The translations under genes were made by a program, and so were the position numbers. Shown one piece after another: positions 44,603 to 53,562 of a DNA stretch of 64,000 nucleotides. The stretch covers positions 253,001-317,000 of the forward strand of contig NZ_KB898709.1 in assembly GCF_000377745.1 (NCBI RefSeq). The letters are read 5' to 3'. Source of the DNA: Gilvimarinus chinensis DSM 19667 (GTDB lineage: Bacteria > Pseudomonadota > Gammaproteobacteria > Pseudomonadales > Cellvibrionaceae). Numbering within the stretch: the first letter of the stretch is position 1; every line of letters starts with the position of its first letter. The notes under the pieces were generated by a model, which was not told where the DNA came from, did not search any database, and worked only from the letters and a program-made list of their open reading frames with translations.

Positions 44603-45319
44603 ATGGCAGACCCCTGCTTTCAAATTAAAGGCACCAGCGTCACCAGCATGGTGCTGGATTTATACCATTATCAAAGTGAAGAATTTGCCCGCACGCTGCA
44701 CGATAAAGTGCAATCGGCGCCTTTATTTTTTACCGGCTCGCCGCTGTTTATAAACCTCGCTTCGTTTAACGGCGAGCTTGCTAAGGCCGAACTACAGGAG
44801 ATTATCAAACATTGTCAGTCGCTCGGCTTTCAATTGTTCGGCTGCAAAGGCGGTAGCGAGCCCCAGGCCAAAATGGCCAAAGACTTAGGTTTGGTTCATA
44901 TTCCCTCCAGCCGCCCGCGGCCGGAAAAAACCGAACAGGCCCCCGAGCCAGAGCCGGTAGCACCGGCAAGCCCCGCGCCCGAAAGCGTCAGCCGCCCCAC
45001 CCGCATCATTGAACGGCCGGTGCGTTCAGGCCAACAAATTTACGCCGAGGGCTCGGATTTAATTCTGCTGGCGCAAGTGAGCGAAGGCGCCGAGGTGATT
45101 GCCGACGGCAACATTCACGCCTACGGCCCGCTGCGTGGGCGCGCCCTGGCCGGGGTGCGCGACAACCCCAGTGCGCGTATTTTTTGCCAGCACCTGGAAG
45201 CCGAGCTGGTGTCGATTAACGGACACTTCGTGCTGAACGACACCCTGCGAGAAAAATGCTGGAAGCAACCGGCACAGGTTTTTTTACAAGACGATTCCAT
45301 TGAAATTGCCGCACTGTAA
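44603..45319 (+). CDS. minC: Septum site-determining protein MinC
   Basis: 238 residues. N-terminal FtsZ-inhibitory domain (about 1-100, FQIKGTSVTSMVLDLY), a Pro/Glu/Ala-rich linker (about 108-135) and the C-terminal beta-helix MinC_C (VRSGQQIYAEGSDLILLAQVSEGAEVIADGNIHAYGPLRGRALAG) that binds MinD. AGGATACC precedes the ATG. With minD and minE it blocks FtsZ ring assembly away from midcell. First gene of the operon. Confidence 0.96.
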   Translation: MADPCFQIKGTSVTSMVLDLYHYQSEEFARTLHDKVQSAPLFFTGSPLFINLASFNGELAKAELQEIIKHCQSLGFQLFGCKGGSEPQAKMAKDLGLVHIPSSRPRPEKTEQAPEPEPVAPASPAPESVSRPTRIIERPVRSGQQIYAEGSDLILLAQVSEGAEVIADGNIHAYGPLRGRALAGVRDNPSARIFCQHLEAELVSINGHFVLNDTLREKCWKQPAQVFLQDDSIEIAAL

Positions 45320-45347
45320 GAAGTGCCAAACACATTGAGGAAACACC

Positions 45348-46157
45348 GTGGCTAAAATTATTGTTGTGACTTCGGGTAAAGGCGGCGTGGGCAAAACCAC
45401 CTCCAGTGCAGCTATTTCTACAGGCTTAGCATTGCGCGGCCACAAAACCGTGGTAATCGATTTTGACGTGGGCCTGCGTAACCTGGATTTGATTATGGGT
45501 TGCGAGCGCCGCGTGGTTTATGACTTTGTAAATGTCATTAATAAAGAAGCCTCGCTCAAGCAAGCGCTGATCAAAGACAAGCGCACCGAAGGTTTATTTA
45601 TTCTGCCCGCCTCGCAAACCCGCGATAAAGACGCCCTGACCCACGAAGGCGTTGAAGCCGTGTTAGACGAGCTGGCAAAAGATTTTGATTATATTATCTG
45701 CGACTCTCCCGCCGGGATTGAGCAGGGCGCGCAAATGGCGCTGTACTTTGCCGAAGAAGCGATTGTCGTCACCAACCCCGAGGTTTCCTCGGTGCGCGAC
45801 TCCGATCGCATTCTGGGTATTTTGCAAAGCAAATCCCGTCTGGCTGAACAGGGCAAATCGGTAAAAGAGCATTTGCTGTTAACCCGCTACAACCCGGCAC
45901 GCGTTGCCAGTGCCGAAATGTTAAGCGTTGCCGACGTTGAAGAAATTCTGGCCATTCCACTGCTGGGTGTGATTCCCGAGTCGGAAGCGGTACTCAAAGC
46001 CTCTAACCAGGGCGCGCCAGTGATTCTGGATGAAGACTCCGAAGCCGGGCAAGCCTACTCAGACGCGGTCTCGCGCCTGTTGGGTGAAGACGTAGAACAC
46101 CGCTTTTTGGAACAACAGAAAAAAGGATTCTTACAGCGTCTGCTGGGAGGCAAGTAA
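45348..46157 (+). CDS. minD: Septum site-determining ATPase MinD
   Basis: 269 residues. Deviant Walker A KGGVGKTT at residues 11-18, [24 protein letters not shown], and the C-terminal amphipathic membrane-targeting helix [11 protein letters not shown]. It binds the inner membrane as an ATP dimer, recruits MinC and is released by MinE. The start is 28 bp after minC, with GAGGAAACACC upstream. Confidence 0.97.
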   Translation: MAKIIVVTSGKGGVGKTTSSAAISTGLALRGHKTVVIDFDVGLRNLDLIMGCERRVVYDFVNVINKEASLKQALIKDKRTEGLFILPASQTRDKDALTHEGVEAVLDELAKDFDYIICDSPAGIEQGAQMALYFAEEAIVVTNPEVSSVRDSDRILGILQSKSRLAEQGKSVKEHLLLTRYNPARVASAEMLSVADVEEILAIPLLGVIPESEAVLKASNQGAPVILDEDSEAGQAYSDAVSRLLGEDVEHRFLEQQKKGFLQRLLGGK

Positions 46158-46417
46158 TGGGCATTCTTGATTATTTGTTAAAAAAGAACAAACCCTCGTC
46201 GTCGGCCTCGGTTGCCAAAGAGCGATTGCAAATTATCGTCGCTCACGAACGCAGCACCCGCGGCCAACCCGATTACCTGCCGTTGATGCAGCAGGAAATT
46301 CTGGAGGTGATTCGCAAGTACGTGGACATCGATCAGGATCAGGTATCCGTGCAACTGGATAACGAAGACGACTGCTCGGTGCTGGAGCTCAACATCACCC
46401 TGCCCGACGCGAAATAA
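46157..46417 (+). CDS. minE: Cell division topological specificity factor MinE
   Basis: 86 residues. Begins MGILDYLL (membrane-binding helix), then [19 protein letters not shown] (MinD-contact helix) and the C-terminal dimerisation domain ([21 protein letters not shown]). It stimulates the MinD ATPase and drives oscillation. The ATG overlaps the minD stop by one base (TAATG). Confidence 0.97.
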   Translation: MGILDYLLKKNKPSSSASVAKERLQIIVAHERSTRGQPDYLPLMQQEILEVIRKYVDIDQDQVSVQLDNEDDCSVLELNITLPDAK

Positions 46418-46422
46418 ACCGT

Positions 46423-46450
46423 TGCGGCCGGCATTTATCTGTCGGCCGCA
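46423..46450 (+). terminator. Stem-loop after minE
   Basis: TGCGGCCG (46423-46430) pairs with CGGCCGCA (46443-46450) around a 12-nt loop, 5 bp after the minE stop. No T-run. Likely end of the min operon. Confidence 0.6.
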
Positions 46451-46599
46451 TACGTATCCACCGGCACTTAACACAGCCTTAACACTCAATGGTGCGTGCT
46501 TAGCGTACAATAACGCCTTTCCATAATCCCAAACTCAACCACCATTCACCGGTCACGCTAGCGTGCACTGGGTATAGCTCGTTAATTCGCGAAGGATTT

Positions 46600-47778
46600 A
46601 TGCACACAGAACAACCCAAACTCAGTAAAGGCACCATGTGGCTTATCGAAATCGCGCTCGCCCTGGGCGGTTTCGGTATCGGCACCGGCGAGTTCGCGGC
46701 CATGGGGCTTATGCCTGCCATTGCCGCCGACATGGGCGTGAGTGAACCTCAGGTGGGGCATATCATCAGTGCCTACGCGTTTGGTGTAGTGGTGGGCGCG
46801 CCGGTGCTCGCCGTGTTTGGGGCCAAGCTGTATCACCGACACCTGTTGGTGGTGCTGATGGGCTTTTACGCCCTCGCCAATATTGCCAGCGCCTTTGCCC
46901 CTAATTACGAATCGCTACTGGCACTGCGGTTTATCGCAGGCCTGCCCCACGGCACTTACTTTGGTGTTGCCGCCTTGGTGGTGGCGAGCCTGGTGCCGCC
47001 CAACCAACGCGGCAAAGCCGTCAGCCGCGTGATGGTGGGGCTAACGCTGGCGATTTTAATTGGCAACCCGCTGGCAACGTGGCTGGGGCAGTCCATTAGC
47101 TGGCGCTACGCCTTTGCCCTGGTAGGGGTTATCTCGGTGATCACCGTCGCGTTGATTATTGCGTTCGTCCCGCTCAACCGTCAGCAACTGCGCAACAATC
47201 CACTGGCCGAGCTTAAAGCGTTTAACAATCCACGGGTGTGGCTGGCGCTTATGATTGGCGCCACCGGTTTCGCCGGCGTGTTTTGTGTCTTCAGCTACCT
47301 GGCCCCTACCATTTTGCAGGTAACCGGCGTCGGTGAAAACTGGATTCCCATCGCCATGGGCGTATTTGGCTTTGGCGGCTTCTGCGCCAACTTTTTGGGC
47401 GGCTGGCTGTTCGACAAATACCAATTCAAAGCCGTGGGCTGGTTGTTGGTGTGGAGTATTATCGTGCTCCTTATATACCCGTTTACCACCGGCCACCTGT
47501 GGAGCTTATTAATCGCCGTTTTTACCGTGGGCACAGTCGCGGCCATTTCGCCACCACTGCAAACCCACTTAATGGATGTCGCTACCGGTGCCCGTACCCT
47601 GGCTGCCGCTTCGCATCACGCCGCCTTTAATACCGCAAACGCCATAGGCCCACTGCTGGGCGGCTTTGCTATCTCCGCCGGTTTTGGCTGGAGCTCGACC
47701 GGTTTTGTAGGCGCGGTTACGGCGGTGATTGGGTTGGTGTTTTTTGGTTTGGCGTGGAGGCTGGAAAAGAAAACTTAA
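46600..47778 (+). CDS. MFS exporter, DHA1 (AraJ/sugar-efflux type)
   Basis: 392 residues, 12 TM helices. It opens IEIALALGGFGIGTGEFAAMGLMPAIAADMGVSEPQVGHIISAYAFGVVVGAPVLAV, the pattern of the AraJ/YdhP-like group, with FIAGLPHGTYFGVAALV (motif C region). These exporters handle sugars, drugs or metabolites; the substrate is unknown. A strong stem-loop follows. Confidence 0.88.
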   Translation: MHTEQPKLSKGTMWLIEIALALGGFGIGTGEFAAMGLMPAIAADMGVSEPQVGHIISAYAFGVVVGAPVLAVFGAKLYHRHLLVVLMGFYALANIASAFAPNYESLLALRFIAGLPHGTYFGVAALVVASLVPPNQRGKAVSRVMVGLTLAILIGNPLATWLGQSISWRYAFALVGVISVITVALIIAFVPLNRQQLRNNPLAELKAFNNPRVWLALMIGATGFAGVFCVFSYLAPTILQVTGVGENWIPIAMGVFGFGGFCANFLGGWLFDKYQFKAVGWLLVWSIIVLLIYPFTTGHLWSLLIAVFTVGTVAAISPPLQTHLMDVATGARTLAAASHHAAFNTANAIGPLLGGFAISAGFGWSSTGFVGAVTAVIGLVFFGLAWRLEKKT

Positions 47779-47801
47779 CTCCGGCCACCCAACGCTGATA
47801 C

Positions 47802-47834
47802 CGCTTTGTGTGCGCCAATGAACCACACAAAGCG
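47802..47834 (+). terminator. Rho-independent-like terminator after the MFS gene
   Basis: CGCTTTGTGTG (47802-47812) pairs perfectly with CACACAAAGCG (47824-47834) around an 11-nt loop and is followed by TTTAAAC. It begins 24 bp after the stop codon. Confidence 0.75.
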
Positions 47835-48060
47835 TTTAAACTAATTACAAAAACTACCCATGGCTTTCATTATTTAATCTCCGCTCTCGCTCAACGGCAG
47901 GAAAAATTTTACCTGATTAGCCGCTTATATTTCGCAACGTAGAAACTGAGAGCGAAACGATGTCTTACCAAGTTCGCGCGCCTGAGCTATCCTTGTTGGT
48001 CGTAAGCTAGCAACTAACCACACCGGCTGTACTGCGTATCAAGACCGAGATGTCACCCTT

Positions 48061-48777
48061 ATGAACGAACTTTTATACGTTGTTTTTCTATCGCTACTCG
48101 CTGGCGCGGCTATGCCGATGGGAGCGTTGGTGGCACGGTTGGATTTACTGCACCCCAAGCTTCTAACCAAAGAAATACGGCAGTTTATTGTCGCCTTTGG
48201 TGGCGGTGCTCTTATTTCTGCCGTCGCACTGGTTTTGGTGCCAGAGGGTGCAGATAAACTATCGCCACTGACTGCAAGCCTGTGTTTTGCCACTGGCGGT
48301 GCGTTTTTTTATTGGCTCGACCGCTATTTAAGTCAGCTAAAAAGCTCCGCGGGACAAGTTGTGGCTATGTTGTCTGACTTTGTTCCCGAAGCCATCGCTC
48401 TGGGGGCAGCCTTTGCCGTTGGCGAAAGCACCGGACTGATTTTAGTGCTATTGATGATTCTGCAGAATTTTCCCGAGGGCTTTAACGCCTACGAAGAGCT
48501 GGCCAAATCCTCTTCACTATCTTCATCAAAATTACTCGCCGCCTTCTTCTGCTTAGCCGTTGTAGGCCCGATATGCGCGTTGACAGGGTATCTATTGCTA
48601 GCCAATGTCGGCACATTCGTAGCAGGGCTAATGCTATTTGCCAGCGCAGGAATTTTGTACCTTGTGTTTCAAGATGTGGCGCCCGAATCAAAAGCAAAAA
48701 ACGGCGGGCTACCCGCCTTGGGCGCTGTCGCAGGGTTCATGCTGGGCTTAGTCGGCAACATGCTGATTTCAACGTAA
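48061..48777 (+). CDS. ZIP-like membrane protein with altered metal ligands
   Basis: 238 residues with eight predicted TM helices, the ZIP fold. In TM4 and TM5 the usual ZIP ligands are HNxPEG and HxxxEG/HxxPE; here the TM4 motif reads DFVPEAIALG and the TM5 motif QNFPEGFN, so the expected His residues are Asp and Gln while the PE motifs are kept. It may bind another metal or have a different function. The 282 bp upstream includes an inverted repeat CGCTCTC / GAGAGCG and a possible 16-codon leader frame (47960-48010), both of low weight. Confidence 0.7.
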   Translation: MNELLYVVFLSLLAGAAMPMGALVARLDLLHPKLLTKEIRQFIVAFGGGALISAVALVLVPEGADKLSPLTASLCFATGGAFFYWLDRYLSQLKSSAGQVVAMLSDFVPEAIALGAAFAVGESTGLILVLLMILQNFPEGFNAYEELAKSSSLSSSKLLAAFFCLAVVGPICALTGYLLLANVGTFVAGLMLFASAGILYLVFQDVAPESKAKNGGLPALGAVAGFMLGLVGNMLIST

Positions 48778-49332
48778 CGGCTTTTGGAACGCAGCATTTG
48801 CTGGCAACCACAAAAATAACCCAACACTGCGCGATTCAAACACTGCGCAATACATCTTTCCCTGAGCATCAGATTGCGAGATCTTATTTTCAACAGCTAC
48901 CGCACCTCAGAGCATTAAAGCACTGTGACAGCCAACTCAGTGGCCACATGGGGCTGGAGACCGAGCGATGCGGGTGTGAACCAGCGCATCGGCGAAAACC
49001 CTACCTGGCTGCGCATTGACGAACCTAACAACCACGGCGTAGCAACACAGTGAATAGATATGAGTGTTTTGTAAAACCTATACAGGCCGATTGCTGGCTC
49101 GAGGAAAACATAGACTGGCTGGGGTACATGTATTGAATTGCTAATGGGTGCCGTGCTTTCAGTAGGCGTCTTTATGCGACCAAGTTAACCCTGAAAACCC
49201 GAACCACTTTTTAACCAGAAAACCGATACTAAAATCCAACTTGCCGCCCCTCTCTACCCACGGTAGCATACCTCGCCGATGTTAGATCGCCTTTAAAACC
49301 CTGTTCCAACTATGCCACCGTTAAGGATATCT
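48778..49332. other. 555-bp gap before the glycan locus
   Basis: No recognisable gene, tRNA, repeat copy or terminator. A 28-codon frame beginning GTG (VNRYECFVKPIQADCW..., about 49050-49136) has plausible protein composition but no start context. The gap probably contains the promoter of the downstream glycosyltransferase gene, but no clear -35/-10 was picked. Confidence 0.5.
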
Positions 49333-51135
49333 ATGGCCATGCAAGATTCACCCGCCGGAGCTTCACTTTTATATATCGCCCTTCCTTTCGTCAGCTGGTC
49401 GCTTCATGAAGGAGAGCGCCTGGTACTGCCTCAAGACGGCCTTAAAGCCCAACCCTTGCATGAAACTCTGTGCCAAACACTGATGCTTTGTGACCAATGG
49501 CGCAGTCTGGATCGGCACGTAGAAGTCGCATTAAAAAGAATGCCTGACTTAAAAAACCACGCGCAGCAGCTGAAGCAGGGGCTGATCCACATGGTGCAGC
49601 AAGGACTGCTTGTGGACTCTACGAAACTTTCTCAAAAATACCTTGAGGGGCATCGCCCGGAGCCTGAGTCAAAAGGCATAGAAACACTGTACGTACGGAC
49701 CTACCGCTGCCCTCAAGCGCTAGAGCGTCTGTTATCGAGTTTAAAAAACGGTCGTGCCGGAGCCTCCGTAAAAACCGTCGTAATAGTCGATGACGCACGG
49801 GATACAGCGGATATTGAACGCAGCCAGACGCTGCTAGCAGCCTATCAGAACACATTATCCGCTCGTTTAATTCACATCACACGCAAAGACCGGGAACGTA
49901 TGGCTGACGCCTTAGCGCTGGCCTGCGGGATAGACGCGCAACATCTTCGCTGGTGGCTTAATGGCGATCCGGATGACCCGGAAATGAGCGCTGGTGCCAC
50001 GTTTAATACCGCATTACTGCTGAGCGCAGGCACTGCCACAGCTATTCTGGATGACGATGCCCAGCTCACCCCTTATGGCAACCCGAACGAAATCTCCGAA
50101 ATAGCCCTTGCGCATGAAGACGATACCGAATGGACTCTGTACTCCAGCGCCGAAGAAATGGAGAACGCCTGGTCGCCCTTAGATATCGACCCGTTGGCAG
50201 CACACAGCCATTGGCTTGGAAGATCTCTGCCGTCTTTACTTGACCAAACCTCAAACAAGCAGCGCTTTTGGCACCCCGTTTCAAGCTCTGAGCTGCACAA
50301 TCTGCAACCGAGCGGAAAAGTAAAGGTGAGTGTCAACGGCCTGCTGGGTGACCCAGGCACGGGCAGTGCCAGCTGGCTTTATACCCAACCCCCAGAGCGC
50401 CTTGCGCCCTGGATTCAAAACGAGGCCACTTATCAGCAAACCGTGTCTCAGCGGGCAATGGCGCGCAAACCTCTGGGTAAACAGATTTTATCGCATCACT
50501 CACTTCTATCACCGTTAGTGGCAATCGATAACAGCGACATTTTGCCCCCCACTTTCCCCAATGGCCGCGGTGAAGATTTGCTGTTCACAGAACTGGTTTG
50601 CGCTATATACCCCGACAGCCTGTTTACCCAACTCCCTTGGATGCTTAAGCATATTCCAGAAAACGCACGTGAATTTACGCGCGAGTCCTTGCTACAGCCC
50701 ATAAGCATGTCGACAAACCGTTTACTTGCAAACTTTTTGCAAAAATCCCGCTACTCCGCTCCAAATGCCTCGCCAGCCACAAGGTTCAACCTGCTGGCGG
50801 ACTCTTTAAAGGCATTGGCTGAATCTCCGGGCTCCACACTAGCAAGTGAGTATCGTAACCGGCTTAATGATGATCGCGCTTATATGGCTCAAAAACTCAT
50901 TCATAATATTCGAGCCCTGCAACCGCCAAAATATGTGGCAGATGATATGCAAAAATTACTGCAACAGTGCTATCAAGGCGTGGCGTCAGACGAGCAAGAC
51001 GAAAAAACCAGCCTGCAGCAAGCTCGAGAACGGGCCACTCATTACAGCAGCGCATTGGCAAGCTGGCAAATCGCATGGGAATACTGCAAGAGTCTTGGCG
51101 AAGCAAAAACGCTGCTTTTGGCAACGCCCCAGTAA
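49333..51135 (+). CDS. Glycosyltransferase-like protein with winged-helix/PqqD-like N-terminus
   Basis: 600 residues from the ATG with AGGATATCT upstream (an earlier ATG at 49312 is in frame). Residues about 8-95 (YIALPFVSWSLHEGERLVLP...QGLIHMVQQGLLVDS) resemble a winged-helix or PqqD-like domain. Residues about 110-420 look like a GT-A enzyme: TLYVRTYRCPQALERLL, VVIVDDA, and the acidic ILDDDAQLTP (Asp240-242) as the DxD nucleotide-sugar/metal motif, with a GRGEDLLF that recalls the GT2 ED acceptor-site motif. The last about 150 residues are helical. No exact family recognised. It opens the surface-glycan locus. Confidence 0.55.
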   Translation: MAMQDSPAGASLLYIALPFVSWSLHEGERLVLPQDGLKAQPLHETLCQTLMLCDQWRSLDRHVEVALKRMPDLKNHAQQLKQGLIHMVQQGLLVDSTKLSQKYLEGHRPEPESKGIETLYVRTYRCPQALERLLSSLKNGRAGASVKTVVIVDDARDTADIERSQTLLAAYQNTLSARLIHITRKDRERMADALALACGIDAQHLRWWLNGDPDDPEMSAGATFNTALLLSAGTATAILDDDAQLTPYGNPNEISEIALAHEDDTEWTLYSSAEEMENAWSPLDIDPLAAHSHWLGRSLPSLLDQTSNKQRFWHPVSSSELHNLQPSGKVKVSVNGLLGDPGTGSASWLYTQPPERLAPWIQNEATYQQTVSQRAMARKPLGKQILSHHSLLSPLVAIDNSDILPPTFPNGRGEDLLFTELVCAIYPDSLFTQLPWMLKHIPENAREFTRESLLQPISMSTNRLLANFLQKSRYSAPNASPATRFNLLADSLKALAESPGSTLASEYRNRLNDDRAYMAQKLIHNIRALQPPKYVADDMQKLLQQCYQGVASDEQDEKTSLQQARERATHYSSALASWQIAWEYCKSLGEAKTLLLATPQ

Positions 51136-51205
51136 CGTGGGCAGAACGTAAACCAACCCATAATGATTAGCGATGCTAAACATTATGGGTCTAGGATATT
51201 AAAAC

Positions 51206-52381
51206 TTGAAAGCAGCCAATTCTCGCAAAATTAAAGCTCTCCACATCGGGAAGTTCTACCCCCCTCATCGGGGCGGAATGGAAACCTATTTGCGCGACCT
51301 GACCACCGCCCTTGAGCATAAGGGGGTTCAATGTGTGGCATTAGTGCACGCGTCACCACAGGGAAATGAAAGCGAACCTGTTACCCCCTCAGCCGTCAGC
51401 CCCAAGGTAGTGCGAGCTCCGGTCTGGGCAAACATTTTGTTCACCCCCATCAGCCCCAGCTTCCCCTGGAAATTAAACCGCCTGCTAAAAGAGGAATCTC
51501 CCGATATCCTGCACCTACACATGCCCAATGTCTCGGCCTTTTGGGCATTGTTTTTACCAAGGGCACGCCGAATTCCTTGGGTTGTTCACTGGCATGCCGA
51601 TGTTCCTGTGGCAGCACTTAACCGGGGGGTCCGTTGGTTTTATCGCCTTTACCGCCCATTTGAGCGCCGAGTAATAGACCGAGCTGCAACAGTCATTTCC
51701 ACCTCGCCCCCTTACATGAAAAGCAGCCCAGCATTAGGCTCTGCACTCAATCGCTGCAGGGTAGTTCCACTGGGCATTCCTGAGCCAAAAACTACGGAGA
51801 GTATTTCCTCTGAAACCTTTGAAACCTTACCGCCCCCGTCACCTCTACGAGTCATCGCTATTGGGCGCCTAACGTATTACAAAGGGTTTGAAGTACTGCT
51901 TCAAGCTCTGACAAAGTGCCCTGGAGTGGCACTGGAGATTATTGGCGACGGCGAACAAAAACGTGACCTCACGACGCTGATCGAACAACTCCACTTACAA
52001 CAAAAGGTCAAACTGCTGGGTAACTTAACGAACGCCGAGCTGGACCAAAAACTTCGCGCCTGTGATTGCCTATGCCTACCATCCATTGAGCGCTCTGAGG
52101 CTTTTGGCGTGGTTCTGTTAGAGGCGATGGCCAGAAGCAAAGCCTGCGTCGTCACAGAAGTGCCAGGGACAGGAATGTCCTGGGTGGTACAGCATAACCA
52201 AACAGGACTGGTTGTAGCGCCACACGACTCCGATGCACTAGCCGGTGCTTTAACTCAACTGGCGGCTAATCGAGATTTATGCAAAACCATGGGAAGGGCT
52301 GGTCAAATCCGTTTTCGAGAGAACTTCACCATTGATGTCTCGGCCGCAGAGATTAAGAAGGTGTATGACGAGCTGACGTAA
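51206..52381 (+). CDS. Glycosyltransferase family 4
   Basis: 391 residues, GT-B fold, starting at a TTG with TAGGATATT upstream. Donor-domain motifs are VIAIGRLTYYKGFEVLLQAL and SEAFGVVLLEAMA (the E-x7-E pair); the acceptor-side loop is HIGKFYPPHRGGMETYL. It transfers a sugar from a nucleotide donor to a glycan acceptor at the cytoplasmic face. It is 70 bp after the previous gene in the same orientation. Confidence 0.9.
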   Translation: MKAANSRKIKALHIGKFYPPHRGGMETYLRDLTTALEHKGVQCVALVHASPQGNESEPVTPSAVSPKVVRAPVWANILFTPISPSFPWKLNRLLKEESPDILHLHMPNVSAFWALFLPRARRIPWVVHWHADVPVAALNRGVRWFYRLYRPFERRVIDRAATVISTSPPYMKSSPALGSALNRCRVVPLGIPEPKTTESISSETFETLPPPSPLRVIAIGRLTYYKGFEVLLQALTKCPGVALEIIGDGEQKRDLTTLIEQLHLQQKVKLLGNLTNAELDQKLRACDCLCLPSIERSEAFGVVLLEAMARSKACVVTEVPGTGMSWVVQHNQTGLVVAPHDSDALAGALTQLAANRDLCKTMGRAGQIRFRENFTIDVSAAEIKKVYDELT

Positions 52382-52486
52382 AAAGTCTCAAGTTAAGAAC
52401 CTGGTCATCTAATTGCCATGGAATATCTTAACCGCTTCACCTATACTCCCCGGCTTTCACTCAGCGCGCTCAAGATAGGATGTTAG

Positions 52487-53203
52487 GTGACCGCACTAGC
52501 CAGCTTGCCGCCCAAAGTCGGCGTTGTTATCCCCGCACTTAATGAAGCAGATGCCATCGGCCAAGTAGTGTCATCCCTTCGCTCTAAGTACGATTACCCT
52601 ATTGTGGTCGTAGACGACTGTAGCGAGGATGAGACATCTCAGATAGCGTTACAGGCAGGCGCTCAGGTTCTCCCCTTAGCCGCACGACTTGGGGCTTGGG
52701 GCGCTACGCAAACCGGAATCCGTTATTTTTTGCAGCAAAATTTTGACGTTGTAGTCACCTTAGATGCCGACGGCCAGCACGAGCCAGAATCACTGCCCGC
52801 TCTACTAGAGCCCATTCTTAATGGCAATGCAGATGTCACCATAGGCACCTGCCCCGGTCGTGTCTCCCGCCTACGGCTACTCGCCTGGATGATGATGAAA
52901 ACCACTTCCGGTTTAAGAATGGAAGACATCACTTCCGGCTTTAGAGTATACAACCGCCAAGCACTCGATGAGTTAGCCGACCCACGCGCTACCCTGTTTG
53001 ACTACCAGGACGTCGGTGTATTGTTATGCCTTCAAGCGGCAGACTTGAAGCTGCTTGACGTACCAGTACAGATGCAGGAACGTTGTGGAGGAGGCTCGAG
53101 AATTTTCCACTCCTGGCTAGTGGTCGGCCGCTACATGCTGCAAACACTTATATTAGGACTAGCAAAACGCCGCCTGGGAACGCGAATGGAGGGTAAGGTA
53201 TGA
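52487..53203 (+). CDS. DPM1/GtrB-like glycosyltransferase family 2
   Basis: 238 residues from a GTG preceded by AGGATGTTAG. GT-A motifs: VVIPALNEADAIGQVV, VVDDCSEDET and TLDADGQHEPES (DxD). Such enzymes make polyprenyl-phosphate-linked hexoses. The coding end overlaps the DUF2304 gene by 4 bp, the familiar pairing of this family with a small membrane partner. The product is probably used by the GT-C protein downstream. Confidence 0.88.
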   Translation: MTALASLPPKVGVVIPALNEADAIGQVVSSLRSKYDYPIVVVDDCSEDETSQIALQAGAQVLPLAARLGAWGATQTGIRYFLQQNFDVVVTLDADGQHEPESLPALLEPILNGNADVTIGTCPGRVSRLRLLAWMMMKTTSGLRMEDITSGFRVYNRQALDELADPRATLFDYQDVGVLLCLQAADLKLLDVPVQMQERCGGGSRIFHSWLVVGRYMLQTLILGLAKRRLGTRMEGKV

Positions 53204-53562
53204 TTTTATGGATAAACGCCGCTATTGGCTTGCTGGTAGCCACTACTATTTTATTGCTAATTCGCCGCGACAAACTCCACATACGACACGGTGTATTCTG
53301 GTTGTTTGTTGCCGTAGCATTTGCAGGCTTGGGCTTCGCGCCACCAGTGGTTGATTGGCTGGCAAAAATTCTCGGGGTGGGCTACCCCCCTATACTCGCC
53401 ATGTTGGCCACTATTACTGTTTTGGTTATCAAAATCCTGTTAATGGATATTGACCAGGCCCGCCAGGAAGTTCAACTGCAACGACTCATCCAACGGGTAG
53501 CTATACTCGAGGGTTCGCTTCAACAACGTATAAAAAGCGACGACGAAGCTTCTAAGTCATGA
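53200..53562 (+). CDS. DUF2304 membrane protein
   Basis: 120 residues with three TM helices (about 3-20, 31-49 and 62-82) and a cytoplasmic coiled-coil tail (DIDQARQEVQLQRLIQRVAILEGSL). The RHGVFWLFVAVAFAGLGFAP segment is characteristic of DUF2304. It overlaps both neighbours by 4 bp, so the DPM1-like GT2, DUF2304 and GT-C genes form one translationally coupled unit. It is thought to anchor or regulate the GT2. Confidence 0.88.
   Translation: MILWINAAIGLLVATTILLLIRRDKLHIRHGVFWLFVAVAFAGLGFAPPVVDWLAKILGVGYPPILAMLATITVLVIKILLMDIDQARQEVQLQRLIQRVAILEGSLQQRIKSDDEASKS

Noticed and set aside
47960-48010. Leader peptide for the ZIP-like gene (16 codons)
   Set aside because: No attenuator structure or regulatory codons; could be chance.
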